From the NCBI RefSeq assembly GCF_013410455.1, contig NZ_JACCFW010000003.1, forward strand, positions 1 to 64,000: a DNA stretch of 64,000 nucleotides. The letters are read 5' to 3'. The stretch's first letter is position 1, and each line of letters starts with the position of its first letter. Positions 1 through 7,520 of the stretch are shown here, one piece after another. The notes below the pieces were generated by a model. That model saw only the letters and a list, made by a program, of their open reading frames with translations. It made no database searches and was not told the origin of the DNA. The position numbers were made by a program, and so were the translations under genes. The DNA is from Allobranchiibius huperziae (lineage in GTDB: Bacteria; Actinomycetota; Actinomycetes; Actinomycetales; Dermatophilaceae).

Positions 1-221
1 TCTCTGGCCACACCTGCGACGACTCTGGTGGTTGCAGCGGCCTCGATCGACTGGGGCTACCGCATGCTCAACGACCTCGAGGCCCGTTGTTCCAATCCCA
101 GTCTCGACTGCCCTCCTGGACCTTCCTGCAGTGAGGATTGGCCGTTAGATCCTCTCTTCCGGTCATCGTGCCACTACGTATCCCTATTGAATCGTAAGAG
201 TAGTAGTGCTACTACTATTCT
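1..221. other. Left-edge stretch without a recognisable gene
   Basis: Frame 1 on the plus strand is open from the window edge to base 261, but its translation (Cys/Ser/Pro-rich after the first 40 residues) resembles no family I know and runs into the start of the methyltransferase. I read it as non-coding or as the decayed end of a gene lying mostly to the left of the window. The last 25 bases carry the palindrome described separately. Confidence 0.4.
199..216. promoter_or_regulatory. Inverted repeat, candidate TetR operator
   Basis: Perfect 8-bp arms AGTAGTAG and CTACTACT are separated by TG and end 5 bp before the methyltransferase ATG at 222. TetR-family proteins bind short palindromes like this, and a TetR gene lies directly downstream of the methyltransferase. 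The site would overlap the leader or the transcription start and so block expression. The link to this TetR is inference. Confidence 0.5.
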
Positions 222-1232
222 ATGTCGATGGACTCTCCGATCAGCCCAGCCGAGACCATGACCGGCCTCCTCGCCGGTTTCATGACCTCTCAAGCCCTCT
301 ATGCAGTAGCAAAACTGGACGTACTCACCTTCCTCGACGGTGGCGGGCTGACACTTGAAGAACTCGCCGAGCGGACCGGCGCGCATCAGGACACGTTGGG
401 TCGCATCATTCGCACGCTGGCCCCCCTGGGGGTGTTCACCACCAACGGCGAACTCATCACTGCCACCGCGACGGGTGCGACGCTCTCGCGACACCACCCG
501 GAGTCGGTCTATGAAATCGCCTGCTTCTGGATGGAGACCAGTTACCTGCCCTTCAGTGAGCTCACCCACACCTTGCGTACCGGCGAAACGGCGGCGACAC
601 GGTATTTGGGCGAACCGTATGTCGACTGGGTCACCTCGGACCCGGAGCGCGCAGGCCTCCTGAGTCGAGCGATGGCCGCATTGACCGCTGGACTGCGCCA
701 AGGACTCTTCTCCGACTACGAGCTTCCACCCGGCGCTGTGATCGCCGACATCGGTGGGGCGGACGGCAGCATGTTGGTCGAGCTGTTGCAGCTGTTCCCG
801 GACAGGCGCGGCATCGTTCTCGACCTTCCGACCGTTGCCCCGCTAGCGCTTCAGACTATGAAGCAGGCCGATCTGGAAGGACGGGTCGAGGTCGTAGCGG
901 GTGATTTCTTCACCGAAGCCCCCATTGCCGACATCTACGTGCTCTCCTCAGTGCTGCACGACTGGGACGACACCGACAGCATCCGCATCTTGCGAACCCT
1001 CTCCGCGGTGGCCGCATCCGGTTCCCGGCTGCTGATCATCGAGAACGTCGTACCTGCTGGTGATGTCGCCGATATGAGTAAGACATCGGACCTGCTGATG
1101 ATGGGCATCGCCGGCGGCCGCGAACGCAGCGTCGAGGAGTTCGCCACGCTGCTGTCCGAGGCCGAATTTCAGATCCTGGGCGTTGTTCCCTCGACCGGGC
1201 CCTACTCCGTCATCGAGGCGCAGCGGCAATGA
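222..1232 (+). CDS. SAM-dependent O-methyltransferase (class II / acetylserotonin-type)
   Basis: A 336-aa protein with the two-part layout of plant-type and polyketide-tailoring O-methyltransferases. Residues 10-100 form a winged-helix dimerisation domain. Residues about 150-330 form the Rossmann methyltransferase domain, with the SAM-binding glycine motif DIGGADGS, the acidic motif VVAGDFF and the hallmark SVLHDWDD carrying the catalytic-base His region. It would transfer a methyl group from SAM to a hydroxyl of a small aromatic or other secondary metabolite; the substrate cannot be read. ATG at 222 and ATG at 228 are both possible starts. The gene lies 18 bp upstream of a TetR gene on the same strand, so the pair is probably one autoregulated unit. 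There is no surrounding biosynthetic cluster, so a tailoring or detoxification role is open. Confidence 0.85.
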   Translation: MSMDSPISPAETMTGLLAGFMTSQALYAVAKLDVLTFLDGGGLTLEELAERTGAHQDTLGRIIRTLAPLGVFTTNGELITATATGATLSRHHPESVYEIACFWMETSYLPFSELTHTLRTGETAATRYLGEPYVDWVTSDPERAGLLSRAMAALTAGLRQGLFSDYELPPGAVIADIGGADGSMLVELLQLFPDRRGIVLDLPTVAPLALQTMKQADLEGRVEVVAGDFFTEAPIADIYVLSSVLHDWDDTDSIRILRTLSAVAASGSRLLIIENVVPAGDVADMSKTSDLLMMGIAGGRERSVEEFATLLSEAEFQILGVVPSTGPYSVIEAQRQ

Positions 1233-1250
1233 TCCTCGACCCTGGATAAG

Positions 1251-1883
1251 GTGCACACCATGCCGGACGGGGCCAAGCTGCCACCATCAGCCCGCACACC
1301 GAGACGGCATGGGGCCACCAGCACCCGGGCTGCCATCCTCGACGCCGCCGAGGCCCTCTTCGCCGAACGTGGTTACCCAGCATCGACAATTGCCGAGATC
1401 GCCCGGCGTGCCGGAGTGGGAACCAACACGGTCTACGTGGGTTTCGCCAACAAGGCCGGCATCGTCACCGCCCTCATCGAGCAAGCCGCCGACGCAGCCA
1501 GCGCACGGGCATCTCTCGAGGACATCTCTCTCGCTACTGACGGAGACCAGGTGATCGAGGCACTCGCACGGGGCACCCGGATGACCCATGAACGCTTCCA
1601 CGACGTGGTCACCATCGCCTTCGACACCGCGAACGCCGACCCGCTGATAGGCCACGCCATGCAAGCCGCGATCGATGGCTACCGCGACCGCCTCCATGCG
1701 GCCGTCACCCGCATCCGCGAACTCGGCGCACTCACTGACGCATTGACCGTTCCAGAGGCCGTGGACCTACTCTGGTTTTACCTCGGCCTACCGCCGTGGC
1801 GGACGGTCATCGACATGGGCTGGACCTGGGATCGCGCCGAGCTCTTCCTAGCTACTGGAGCCAAGCGCGCCCTCCTTCGCTAA
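1251..1883 (+). CDS. TetR/AcrR family transcriptional regulator
   Basis: A 210-aa one-component repressor. The N-terminal TetR helix-turn-helix (about residues 25-70) is clear: the AAILDAAEALFAERGY helix, then TIAEIARRAGVGTNTVY and FANKAGIV. The C-terminal part is an all-helical ligand/dimerisation domain without recognisable ligand residues. The first 20 residues are basic and probably disordered. The ATG lies 18 bp after the O-methyltransferase stop, so it is cotranscribed with that gene. The 8-bp inverted repeat at 199-216 is the obvious candidate operator. The inducer is unknown. Confidence 0.9.
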   Translation: MHTMPDGAKLPPSARTPRRHGATSTRAAILDAAEALFAERGYPASTIAEIARRAGVGTNTVYVGFANKAGIVTALIEQAADAASARASLEDISLATDGDQVIEALARGTRMTHERFHDVVTIAFDTANADPLIGHAMQAAIDGYRDRLHAAVTRIRELGALTDALTVPEAVDLLWFYLGLPPWRTVIDMGWTWDRAELFLATGAKRALLR

Positions 1884-2037
1884 TCATCGCGGCCGGACTG
1901 ACACGTCAGGCCGACGTTCTCCCAAAATCCAGTCCGACGAACCACTCACCAACGAACTGCACGATCGAGACCTGCACATACCCCCCAGGCCATCACCCCA
2001 CTCCCCAACCACGGTTCAGAAGTCACGTCTGCGACAG

Positions 2038-2137
2038 TTTCTGGACCACCCCATTTATGGACCAGCGTTCCGGACCGGTTCCAGGCAGCGCGTCAAGGGT
2101 GTGGCCAAGATGGTCCAGAAAAGATCGTTTCTGGACC
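2038..2137. promoter_or_regulatory. Palindromic operator candidate with an extra half-site
   Basis: GGTCCAGAAA (2112-2121) and TTTCTGGACC (2128-2137) form a perfect 10-bp inverted repeat around AGATCG. A further direct half-site TTTCTGGACC lies at 2038-2047 and a shorter TGGACC at about 2058. The main palindrome ends 28 bp before the ATG at 2166, in the position of a repressor site over a promoter. No cognate regulator is adjacent except the TetR at 1251. Confidence 0.5.
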
Positions 2138-2165
2138 GGCGTGTGGACTGCTAGAGACTGACCCG

Positions 2166-2720
2166 GTGGACAAGATAATTTTGCGGCCGCAGTGGGGGTG
2201 GGCCGCGACAGTAGTGGTCGCTGTGGGGTCCTTGTGCCTGCTGGCAGGCGTCGGCTTCGTTGTCGCCGTGCCTGTCACGGGCATGGCAGTGGACCTGCTC
2301 GCAGTGGTGCTGGCTCTAGGCTTATTCGGCTTCGGCGGGACAGCAGTGCCGCTGATGTTGATTGGCCGTACTGGACGTCTTCACCTGGACGCCGAGGGGC
2401 TGCGCATCGAGTACCCGGCGTTGCTGCGCCGCCCGTGGCAGGTTCCCGGCGACCACATCCGCTATGCCAGGTACGCCCCGCCCGGAGTGAGCGGATTTTG
2501 GACGATGGGCATGGCGCCGTCCCACGACACGATCGAGATTCGTTTCCAAGAACCGTTTCCGACCGTGCCGATCCGCTTCAGGTTCCTGATCTACTCAGGG
2601 GTCATGATGAGCGGTCCCCCAGCATCGTTGCCAGTACCCGGCGTTGGGATCGAGTCGCTTGCAATCCGCGTCGACCTGCACTCAAGCGACCGCAACTATC
2701 TGGACCGCCTGACCTTCTAG
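2166..2720 (+). CDS. Membrane protein with PH-like C-terminal region, unknown function
   Basis: A 184-aa protein. Two hydrophobic helices occupy about residues 12-35 and 38-65, followed by a soluble part with the pattern LHLDAEGLRIEYP, typical of bacterial PH-like domains in small membrane proteins. An overlapping frame (2192-2749) is also open, but its product is Arg/Ser-rich and lacks a hydrophobic pattern, so I treat it as the shadow. The gene stands alone, preceded by the palindromic operator candidate at 2112-2137. Function is not recognised; start choice is the ATG at 2166. Confidence 0.6.
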   Translation: MDKIILRPQWGWAATVVVAVGSLCLLAGVGFVVAVPVTGMAVDLLAVVLALGLFGFGGTAVPLMLIGRTGRLHLDAEGLRIEYPALLRRPWQVPGDHIRYARYAPPGVSGFWTMGMAPSHDTIEIRFQEPFPTVPIRFRFLIYSGVMMSGPPASLPVPGVGIESLAIRVDLHSSDRNYLDRLTF

Positions 2721-3042
2721 TCATAACCGCAGACCCCACCGCTGAATGACCCTGACGCCTGAGGCTGCTAGTCCGGAACGGGACCGTCAGTGGAGCACTC
2801 CCCCACCCTGTCGCGACCTGTGCTCGAAAGTCGCCACGATCCGACATTTCGAGCAGCGTCGGCACTGAGCAGGGCTTTCGAGCACCAGTCTTCGCGGATC
2901 TCGCCGCGCGGCGTGAGGGCCGCTCCGCTGCTCGAAATGGATCGTCACTGAGCAAGCCTCAAACGCGGGCTTTGCCGATGTTGTGCCAGTAGGTTCACCG
3001 CTATGAACAACTCGGATGCCAGCGCAGCGTTGATCGGCCGAA
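2721..3042. repeat. Intergenic region with four TGCTCGAAA half-sites in mirrored pairs
   Basis: No gene is seen. The nonamer TGCTCGAAA or its complement TTTCGAGCA occurs at 2821-2829, 2847-2855, 2876-2884 and 2929-2937. The second and fourth sit in a perfect 14-bp inverted repeat (2845-2858 with 2926-2939). The first and third form a 10-bp inverted repeat (2821-2830 with 2875-2884). CACTGAGCA is also repeated at about 2863 and 2946. This could be a multi-site operator for the gene at 3043 or a small mobile-repeat remnant. Confidence 0.5.
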
Positions 3043-3624
3043 GTGGCGACCGCCGCCGTTAGCCAAGCGCGCCGTTGGCCACGGAAGGCCACTGTCGCGG
3101 TGGTCGGCGTGGTCCTCGTGGTGTGCGCCGCGGTCGCGCTACTTCTGGTCGCTCTCGACCACCGCTACGGCCCCCTCCAGGGCGGCAGCTTCAGTGGCCC
3201 GGTGTCCAACGACCTCGCCTTCATCGACGAGGACTCCTCGTACCGCCTCACCTCCGCCCCGGGAACCACGGGACAAGTGATCGGCTCCCTCTACAACCCC
3301 GGGTCGCACGCCGTGACGATCCGTTCCGCCAGCGCCGGGGACATGGCGCCCGCGATCGGTGTCCAGTGGTCGGTGTTCCACACAGTGCCCGACGGGTCGG
3401 TCTTTGGAGTCGACACACCCTGGCACTCATTCCCGGCCACGATCCCCGCGCAAGGAACCATCCGCTTGCTCCTCACGCTGCACCGGCCCACCACCTGCCC
3501 ACCGAACGCCAGCTTCCGCACTGACAGCACCTTCGACGGTTCGCTGCTGCTGCGGTGGAAGTCCTTACTGCGAACCCACACGACGTTCGCCGACAACGTC
3601 ACCCTGCCCATCAAAATCTGCTGA
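3043..3624 (+). CDS. Membrane-anchored extracytoplasmic protein, unknown function
   Basis: A 193-aa protein. A basic N-terminus is followed by a single hydrophobic helix (about residues 16-38); the rest is a Ser/Thr/Gly-rich beta-type domain with two Cys residues (one the last residue) that could form an exported disulfide. The GTG at 3043 is the only start in frame, because a stop codon lies 12 bp upstream. No strong ribosome-binding site is visible. Actinobacteria often carry such signal-anchor proteins of unknown function; I recognise no family. Confidence 0.55.
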   Translation: MATAAVSQARRWPRKATVAVVGVVLVVCAAVALLLVALDHRYGPLQGGSFSGPVSNDLAFIDEDSSYRLTSAPGTTGQVIGSLYNPGSHAVTIRSASAGDMAPAIGVQWSVFHTVPDGSVFGVDTPWHSFPATIPAQGTIRLLLTLHRPTTCPPNASFRTDSTFDGSLLLRWKSLLRTHTTFADNVTLPIKIC

Positions 3625-3754
3625 CCCGCTCAGCACACGCGAAACGCGTTGCCAGCCGCAATCACCTGGTGGCGGACTGGATGCACGTCGGACAGATGTG
3701 TTCGAAAACCCTGACAGGGACCCCAGACGGGCACTTCTGAGCCGATCCAGCGAT

Positions 3755-3782
3755 GTCGTTCTGGGGTGTACCCCAGAACGAC
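3755..3782. promoter_or_regulatory. 28-nt near-perfect palindrome
   Basis: Arms GTCGTTCTGGGGT (3755-3767) and ACCCCAGAACGAC (3770-3782) are perfectly complementary with a 2-nt centre. It sits in the 330-bp gap between the genes at 3043 and 3955. There is no T-tract after it and it is 130 bp from the upstream stop, so an operator for the following two-gene module is more likely than a terminator. The rest of the gap (3625-3954) shows no gene; its last 70 bases are AT-rich and probably hold the promoter. Confidence 0.5.
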
Positions 3783-3954
3783 AGATCTCGCAGTTGTGCG
3801 AACAACTCCCGCCCCGGCGTGTTTAAACCATCGCCACCAGCTTCACGTGATCGACGTCACGTTGCCGACCCGATGCCGACAGAGTGTTTTAAAATTCTTA
3901 ATAGCTCCTACGGTGATAGCATCTCTGCACGTCCACAAGTCGAGGAGTCGAGCG

Positions 3955-4371
3955 ATGCCGTTTGAAGAGTTTCAGAAGGGGAGCGCTCCGGTCTCCACCG
4001 TTCCTGCTATCACGATCCAGAAGCGCGGACTCTTCAGCGTCAACGATGCCGCTTACAAGATGCTGGGGGAGCCGATGATGGTGACCTTCTTGTGGGACGC
4101 CGAAGCGCGCCGAATCGCGATCTCCCCGTCGGACGAGTCCAACCTCAACGCCTACCCAGCTCGCCGTCAAAATCAGTCCAAGGGGACGGGACCCGTCCTT
4201 ATCGCAGGAACGATGTTCGCCAAGTTCATAGGGATCGACACGACCAACGCTAAGCGATGGACTCCATCACTAGAGGACGGCATGTTGATCCTTGACTTGA
4301 ACGTTGAGGGTTCCCTGGTGATCGCCAACCGGAATCGTCCGAAACAGGATGAGAGTGGCGATGCGGACTGA
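3955..4371 (+). CDS. AbrB-like small protein, possible antitoxin-type partner of the next gene
   Basis: A 138-aa protein. Residues about 17-55 read as a swapped-hairpin AbrB-like strand pattern (ITIQKRGLFSVNDAAYKML, then VTFLWDAEARRIAISP), the fold of many antitoxins. The rest is a short beta-rich domain and an acidic tail. The ATG at 3955 is preceded by a good GAGGAG ribosome-binding site; the frame is open further left, but without a site. The stop lies 23 bp inside the next gene, so the two are translationally coupled. The AbrB assignment rests on pattern only. No catalytic residues are seen. Confidence 0.6.
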   Translation: MPFEEFQKGSAPVSTVPAITIQKRGLFSVNDAAYKMLGEPMMVTFLWDAEARRIAISPSDESNLNAYPARRQNQSKGTGPVLIAGTMFAKFIGIDTTNAKRWTPSLEDGMLILDLNVEGSLVIANRNRPKQDESGDAD

Positions 4372-4936
4372 TCTCACCGCATGGGGTGACGAGAGCATGC
4401 GCTCTGCGCACGTCAGTGTTCCCATCTACTCGATGGCTGCGGCTGTAGTGAAGGACGGCGATTGTGCTGACCTGCGTGGTCAGATGAGCGCTCTGTGGCC
4501 TCGACCAGGAAAACTGCACTGGCGAGACCAGACAGATCAAGAGCGAGACGCCAGCATCAAGGTCGTTGCCTCGCTGGAGCTGGCGCACGTGGCCGTGGTC
4601 TCAGGCCCACTCGATGGCAGGCGTCAGGAGCGCGCCCGGGCCAAGACGCTCGAGACCTTGGCGTGGGAGCTGAACCGGCGCTCCGTCACCTCATTGACGC
4701 TGGAGAAGCGCACCCCGTCCCAAGCTCGACGCGACGAGCTACTGGTCGCGCAGATGCGCGGTAGCAAAGTGATCACGACCGACCTGCGGGTGAGTTTCGC
4801 GCGCGGATCCGAAGAGCCCCTGCTGTGGATCGCCGACCAGGTCCTCGGTGCGATGGGGGAAGCCGCAGTGGGAAACCTGCGCTGGAGTGAACGCCTTGAA
4901 GGGTTCATCCAGCGAATCGACGTGGAACTCGACTAG
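4349..4936 (+). CDS. DUF3800-like protein
   Basis: A 195-aa protein. The N-terminal acidic motif GDES (D14-E15), a conserved LHW after the first helix, and the C-terminal WIADQVLGAMGEA are the ordered landmarks of DUF3800 proteins, which have an RNase-H-like core and whose activity is not established. This copy is shorter than the usual 220-350 aa. It overlaps the AbrB-like gene by 23 bp and is followed by a hairpin at 4950-4985, so the two genes form one unit. DUF3800 genes are frequent on mobile elements. A toxin or nuclease effector role is inference. Confidence 0.6.
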   Translation: MRVAMRTDLTAWGDESMRSAHVSVPIYSMAAAVVKDGDCADLRGQMSALWPRPGKLHWRDQTDQERDASIKVVASLELAHVAVVSGPLDGRRQERARAKTLETLAWELNRRSVTSLTLEKRTPSQARRDELLVAQMRGSKVITTDLRVSFARGSEEPLLWIADQVLGAMGEAAVGNLRWSERLEGFIQRIDVELD

Positions 4937-4949
4937 CCGGGCAACGCAA

Positions 4950-4985
4950 AGGCCAGGTCCCGTCAGATGGCGGGGGTCCTGGCCT
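4950..4985 (+). terminator. Hairpin after the DUF3800-like gene
   Basis: AGGCCAGG (4950-4957) pairs with CCTGGCCT (4978-4985), with an inner CCCG/CGGG pairing. It lies 14 bp past the stop of the DUF3800-like gene. No T-tract follows, so termination may be weak or the element may stabilise the 3' end. Confidence 0.5.
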
Positions 4986-5097
4986 CACTTCCGGGTCGCC
5001 CTCAGGCGTCGGCATAACAAAACTTACACCGAAATATCTCCTGAGGCGATACGAGACCCGGTCAAACCAACCCGAGACCCACGAAGGAGGCGCGCGA

Positions 5098-5535
5098 TTG
5101 CGCGCCGTCCGAGGCGTAACACCGCCAAATCGTGTGGTGTGTTCTAGCTGGTGGGGCCACGGGACGCAGGACCAGACACGCCGGCAGCGCGACTGGATCC
5201 AGAGAGCGCGGCAGCGGTCGCAGAAACGTTTGCAGGCCCTGCCCGCACCGAGCCGGCTGCTGATCCTGTCTCAGCTGCGCCAGGGGCCGGCCACCGTCGG
5301 TGAGCTCACGACGGCCCTAGGCCTGGAGCAGTCATCGGTGTTCCACCAGCTGCGCCTACTGCGCATGATGGGCCTGGTCACATCCACCCGCAACGGGCGC
5401 AACATCAACTACGCCCTGTTCGACCAGCACGTCGCCGCCCTGCTCGACGAAGCGGTCTATCACGTGGAACACCTGCGGCTTGGGGCGTCAGACGCACGAA
5501 ATGGGTTGCGAGAGCAGCAATCTAGCCTAGTCTAG
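5098..5535 (+). CDS. ArsR-type winged-helix transcriptional regulator
   Basis: A 145-aa protein. A basic N-terminal extension (residues 1-40) precedes a typical ArsR/SmtB winged helix (about 45-115): SRLLILSQLRQGPATVGELTTAL, recognition helix LEQSSVFHQLRLLRMMGLV, then the beta-wing TRNGRNINYAL. The usual alpha3 Cys metal-binding motif is absent, so a metal sensor role is not supported. The TTG start at 5098 is chosen because a full AAGGAGG ribosome-binding site lies at 5084-5090, 7 nt upstream. No target is adjacent except the small gene at 5631. Confidence 0.75.
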   Translation: MRAVRGVTPPNRVVCSSWWGHGTQDQTRRQRDWIQRARQRSQKRLQALPAPSRLLILSQLRQGPATVGELTTALGLEQSSVFHQLRLLRMMGLVTSTRNGRNINYALFDQHVAALLDEAVYHVEHLRLGASDARNGLREQQSSLV

Positions 5536-5630
5536 TAAATAACCGATAATTTATATTATGACAAGTTGCACCAGCAACGAGCCATGCCTTGCCCTGGCGC
5601 GCGTAGCAGCATCGACCGACACTGGCATCT

Positions 5631-5900
5631 ATGAACGACACGGCTGACCTTGCTGAGCAACTGGTCCATCGCGCCCTCGCCAAGGGCCAGTGCGCGATGC
5701 GCTGTGACGACAGCATCGACGTGGAAGCACTGCGCAAAGCGGTACGCAAGCTTGCTCGTGAACGCGGAGTGCGTATCCGCACGGGGATGTTGGACCAGGC
5801 CCTTGTCGTCATTCGTGCGGATGCAGCGCTGTGGGATCAATCTGCTGCAGTCATGCGCGAAAAGTTGATCGCTCCCAGCGAACCCAACGTCGTCAGCTGA
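5631..5900 (+). CDS. Small helical protein, unknown function
   Basis: An 89-aa hydrophilic protein, mostly predicted helix (ADLAEQLVHRALAKG, then VEALRKAVRKLARERGVRI), without membrane segment or motif I recognise. The basic middle helices could bind nucleic acid. It starts 95 bp after the ArsR-type gene on the same strand; the gap holds an AT-rich stretch (5536-5565) that may be its promoter. Coding status is supported by codon pattern and a sensible amphipathic profile only. Confidence 0.5.
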   Translation: MNDTADLAEQLVHRALAKGQCAMRCDDSIDVEALRKAVRKLARERGVRIRTGMLDQALVVIRADAALWDQSAAVMREKLIAPSEPNVVS

Positions 5901-5965
5901 GCATGCTGGGTGCGCAGTCCTGCTGGGGCAGATCACGAAACGCCGAACGCCGTGGTCGCACAGAT

Positions 5966-6277
5966 TTAGATCAGCGTGTCGATCTGGACTTCGATGCTGC
6001 TGTCCTCGCAGCGTCGAGCATGGACGACGTACTGGCCTGGATGCGCTGTCGAGAGCTCAGTCATGACTCGTTGTTCGAGGCGGCGCAGGGTCTCCGGCTG
6101 AAACGACCCGGCGCGTTTGCCGAAGGCGTTCAAGGTGCGGCGGTTGGTCACGCTGAGGGTGACCGTTCGCTCGCCACGATCGATCAAGGATGCGGCGTCG
6201 GCCGCGATCTTGGTGGCGGCCTGGCGTCTCTTGGCTCGGCTCATCCGCAGCCGCAGCACGTTGATGTCCCGCGTCAC
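5966..6277 (-). CDS. 103-aa orphan protein, copy A of a two-member family in this window
   Basis: A basic protein without membrane segments. Its reality is supported by a close paralogue at 60875-61183: both share the N-terminal RDI-V-RLRMSR-KRR stretch, a central RTVTL strand and an almost identical block NAFG-RAGSFQPETLRRLEQRV. The GTG at 6277 is chosen because the paralogue's ATG aligns there; the frame is open to 6580, but the extra N-terminus is Pro/Gly-rich and unmatched. Function is unknown; the conserved basic/aromatic block suggests nucleic acid or protein binding. It sits among stress-type genes (GlsB-like, Lsr2, sigma factor). Confidence 0.75.
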   Translation of the reverse strand: MTRDINVLRLRMSRAKRRQAATKIAADAASLIDRGERTVTLSVTNRRTLNAFGKRAGSFQPETLRRLEQRVMTELSTAHPGQYVVHARRCEDSSIEVQIDTLI

Positions 6278-6603
6278 GGACGCGCTCCCATTGCTTGAAG
6301 ATCCTTCTGTCGTACCAGTAACGCGGACGAGCACCCACAACCCCTCATTGGGGTAAAAGGTGCGCCGGAAAATACCAGCACATCCTGGGCGTATACCGAA
6401 GGCAGGGAACCCTCCCCCACCACCCGGTTCGGGTCGATGCCGGGCGGGTGCAAGACCTGATGAAACATCCTGAAGCAGCACTCCGGCTTTCGCCCTGCAC
6501 GGCCGCGTGTTGCGCGAACATCTCACACACGCAACAGTCAATCCCCGTCCGCTGCCGTCGGCACCAGATGTTCTTGTCACATCGAACCCATAAGGGGTAT
6601 TTC

Positions 6604-6876
6604 ATGATCGGAACCATCATCGGCGCGATCGTCGTCGGCCTCATCGTCGGCGCGTTGGCCCGACTGGTGATGCCCGGCAAGCAGAACATCGGGTTGATCG
6701 CGACCATCATCCTGGGCATCATCGGATCCGCCCTAGGGTCCTGGATTGCCTACAAGCTGGGCTACCACAACTCCAACGGTGGGTTCCGGATCATCCCGTT
6801 CATCGTCGGGATCATCGTGGCCATCGTGCTGATCGCGGCCTACCTGAGCATTACGGGCCGGCGCCGGACGCGCTAG
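6604..6876 (+). CDS. GlsB/YeaQ/YmgE family stress-response membrane protein
   Basis: A 90-aa integral membrane protein with three hydrophobic helices: GTIIGAIVVGLIVGALARLV, then IGLIATIILGIIGSALGSW, then FIVGIIVAIVLIAAYL. Each has the glycine spacing of the transglycosylase-associated (GlsB/YeaQ) family. The MPGKQ turn after helix 1 is a family signature. Members are induced by general stress; biochemical function is not established. The ATG at 6604 has AAGGGG upstream at about 6591; the longer frame to 6448 lacks such a signal. It is followed by a strong bidirectional terminator shared with lsr2. Confidence 0.85.
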   Translation: MIGTIIGAIVVGLIVGALARLVMPGKQNIGLIATIILGIIGSALGSWIAYKLGYHNSNGGFRIIPFIVGIIVAIVLIAAYLSITGRRRTR

Positions 6877-6893
6877 TCACCGCTCTTGAGCGC

Positions 6894-6932
6894 GATGTGG
6901 CGGCCCCAGCACCTTGCTGGGGCCGTCACATC
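6894..6932. terminator. Bidirectional terminator between glsB-like gene and lsr2
   Basis: CGGCCCCAGCA (6901-6911) pairs with TGCTGGGGCCG (6915-6925) around CCT. The stem extends outwards by GATGTG/CACATC with a G-T wobble, giving about 18 bp. It lies between the converging ends of the genes at 6604 and 6945. Confidence 0.8.
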
Positions 6933-6944
6933 GCTATCACTGCC

Positions 6945-7283
6945 TTAGTGGGCCTGGTGGTAGGCGTCCTGCAGTGCCTTCGACACGCGGCCGCGGTCGC
7001 TGACCTGGTGCCCGTTGGCCCGGCCCCACTCACGCATTTTGTTCAGCAGCTCCGGATCCGTCTTAGATCCCGCAGCGCTACCGCCGGGGCTGCGCTTGGA
7101 CGCGGCGCCACGAACTTTCCGGGCCGCGCCCACCCAGCTGACGAACGCTTCCCGCAGCTGCGTCGCGTGCTGCTCGTTCACGTCGATCTCGTACGTGACC
7201 CCGTCCACGGCGAACTGCACCGTCTCAGCCGCGTCGCTGCCATCAATGTCGTCCTCAAGAATGATCTGGACCCGCTGTGCCAC
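6945..7283 (-). CDS. lsr2: Lsr2-type nucleoid-associated protein
   Basis: A 112-aa histone-like protein that bridges DNA and silences AT-rich, often horizontally acquired genes in Actinobacteria. The N-terminal dimerisation domain (AQRVQIILEDDIDGS through TYEIDVNEQHATQLRE) and the C-terminal DNA-binding domain with the AT-hook-like Arg-Gly-Arg (DRGRVSKALQDAY) are both intact, joined by a basic Ser/Gly/Lys linker. The GTG at 7283 is chosen because it matches the family start and has GGAGGGG just upstream; the frame is open to 7376. Plasmid-borne Lsr2 copies are known and may tame the host's response to the element. Confidence 0.95.
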   Translation of the reverse strand: MAQRVQIILEDDIDGSDAAETVQFAVDGVTYEIDVNEQHATQLREAFVSWVGAARKVRGAASKRSPGGSAAGSKTDPELLNKMREWGRANGHQVSDRGRVSKALQDAYHQAH

Positions 7284-7520
7284 GAGCAACCCCTCCATCA
7301 CAAATATTGCCGCTACTAATGGGCTCGGAGTATTTCCCGATGATGTGATCCTGCCACTAGAAACTGAACGCTTCACGACCGCGGGCGGGAATTAGGTGCG
7401 TGCGCGCCACCTTGACACGTCCACTCCCCCACATCAGCAAGTAGCTAGTTACCCAGGGACCACGTATGTGAGAAGACCCAGGGCTCCATCAGCCGCCCCA
7501 GCCCAGGTGATGTAGCGGCG

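Noticed and set aside
1-261. 77-aa frame at the left edge
   Set aside because: No ribosome-binding site, overlaps the methyltransferase start and operator, and matches no family.
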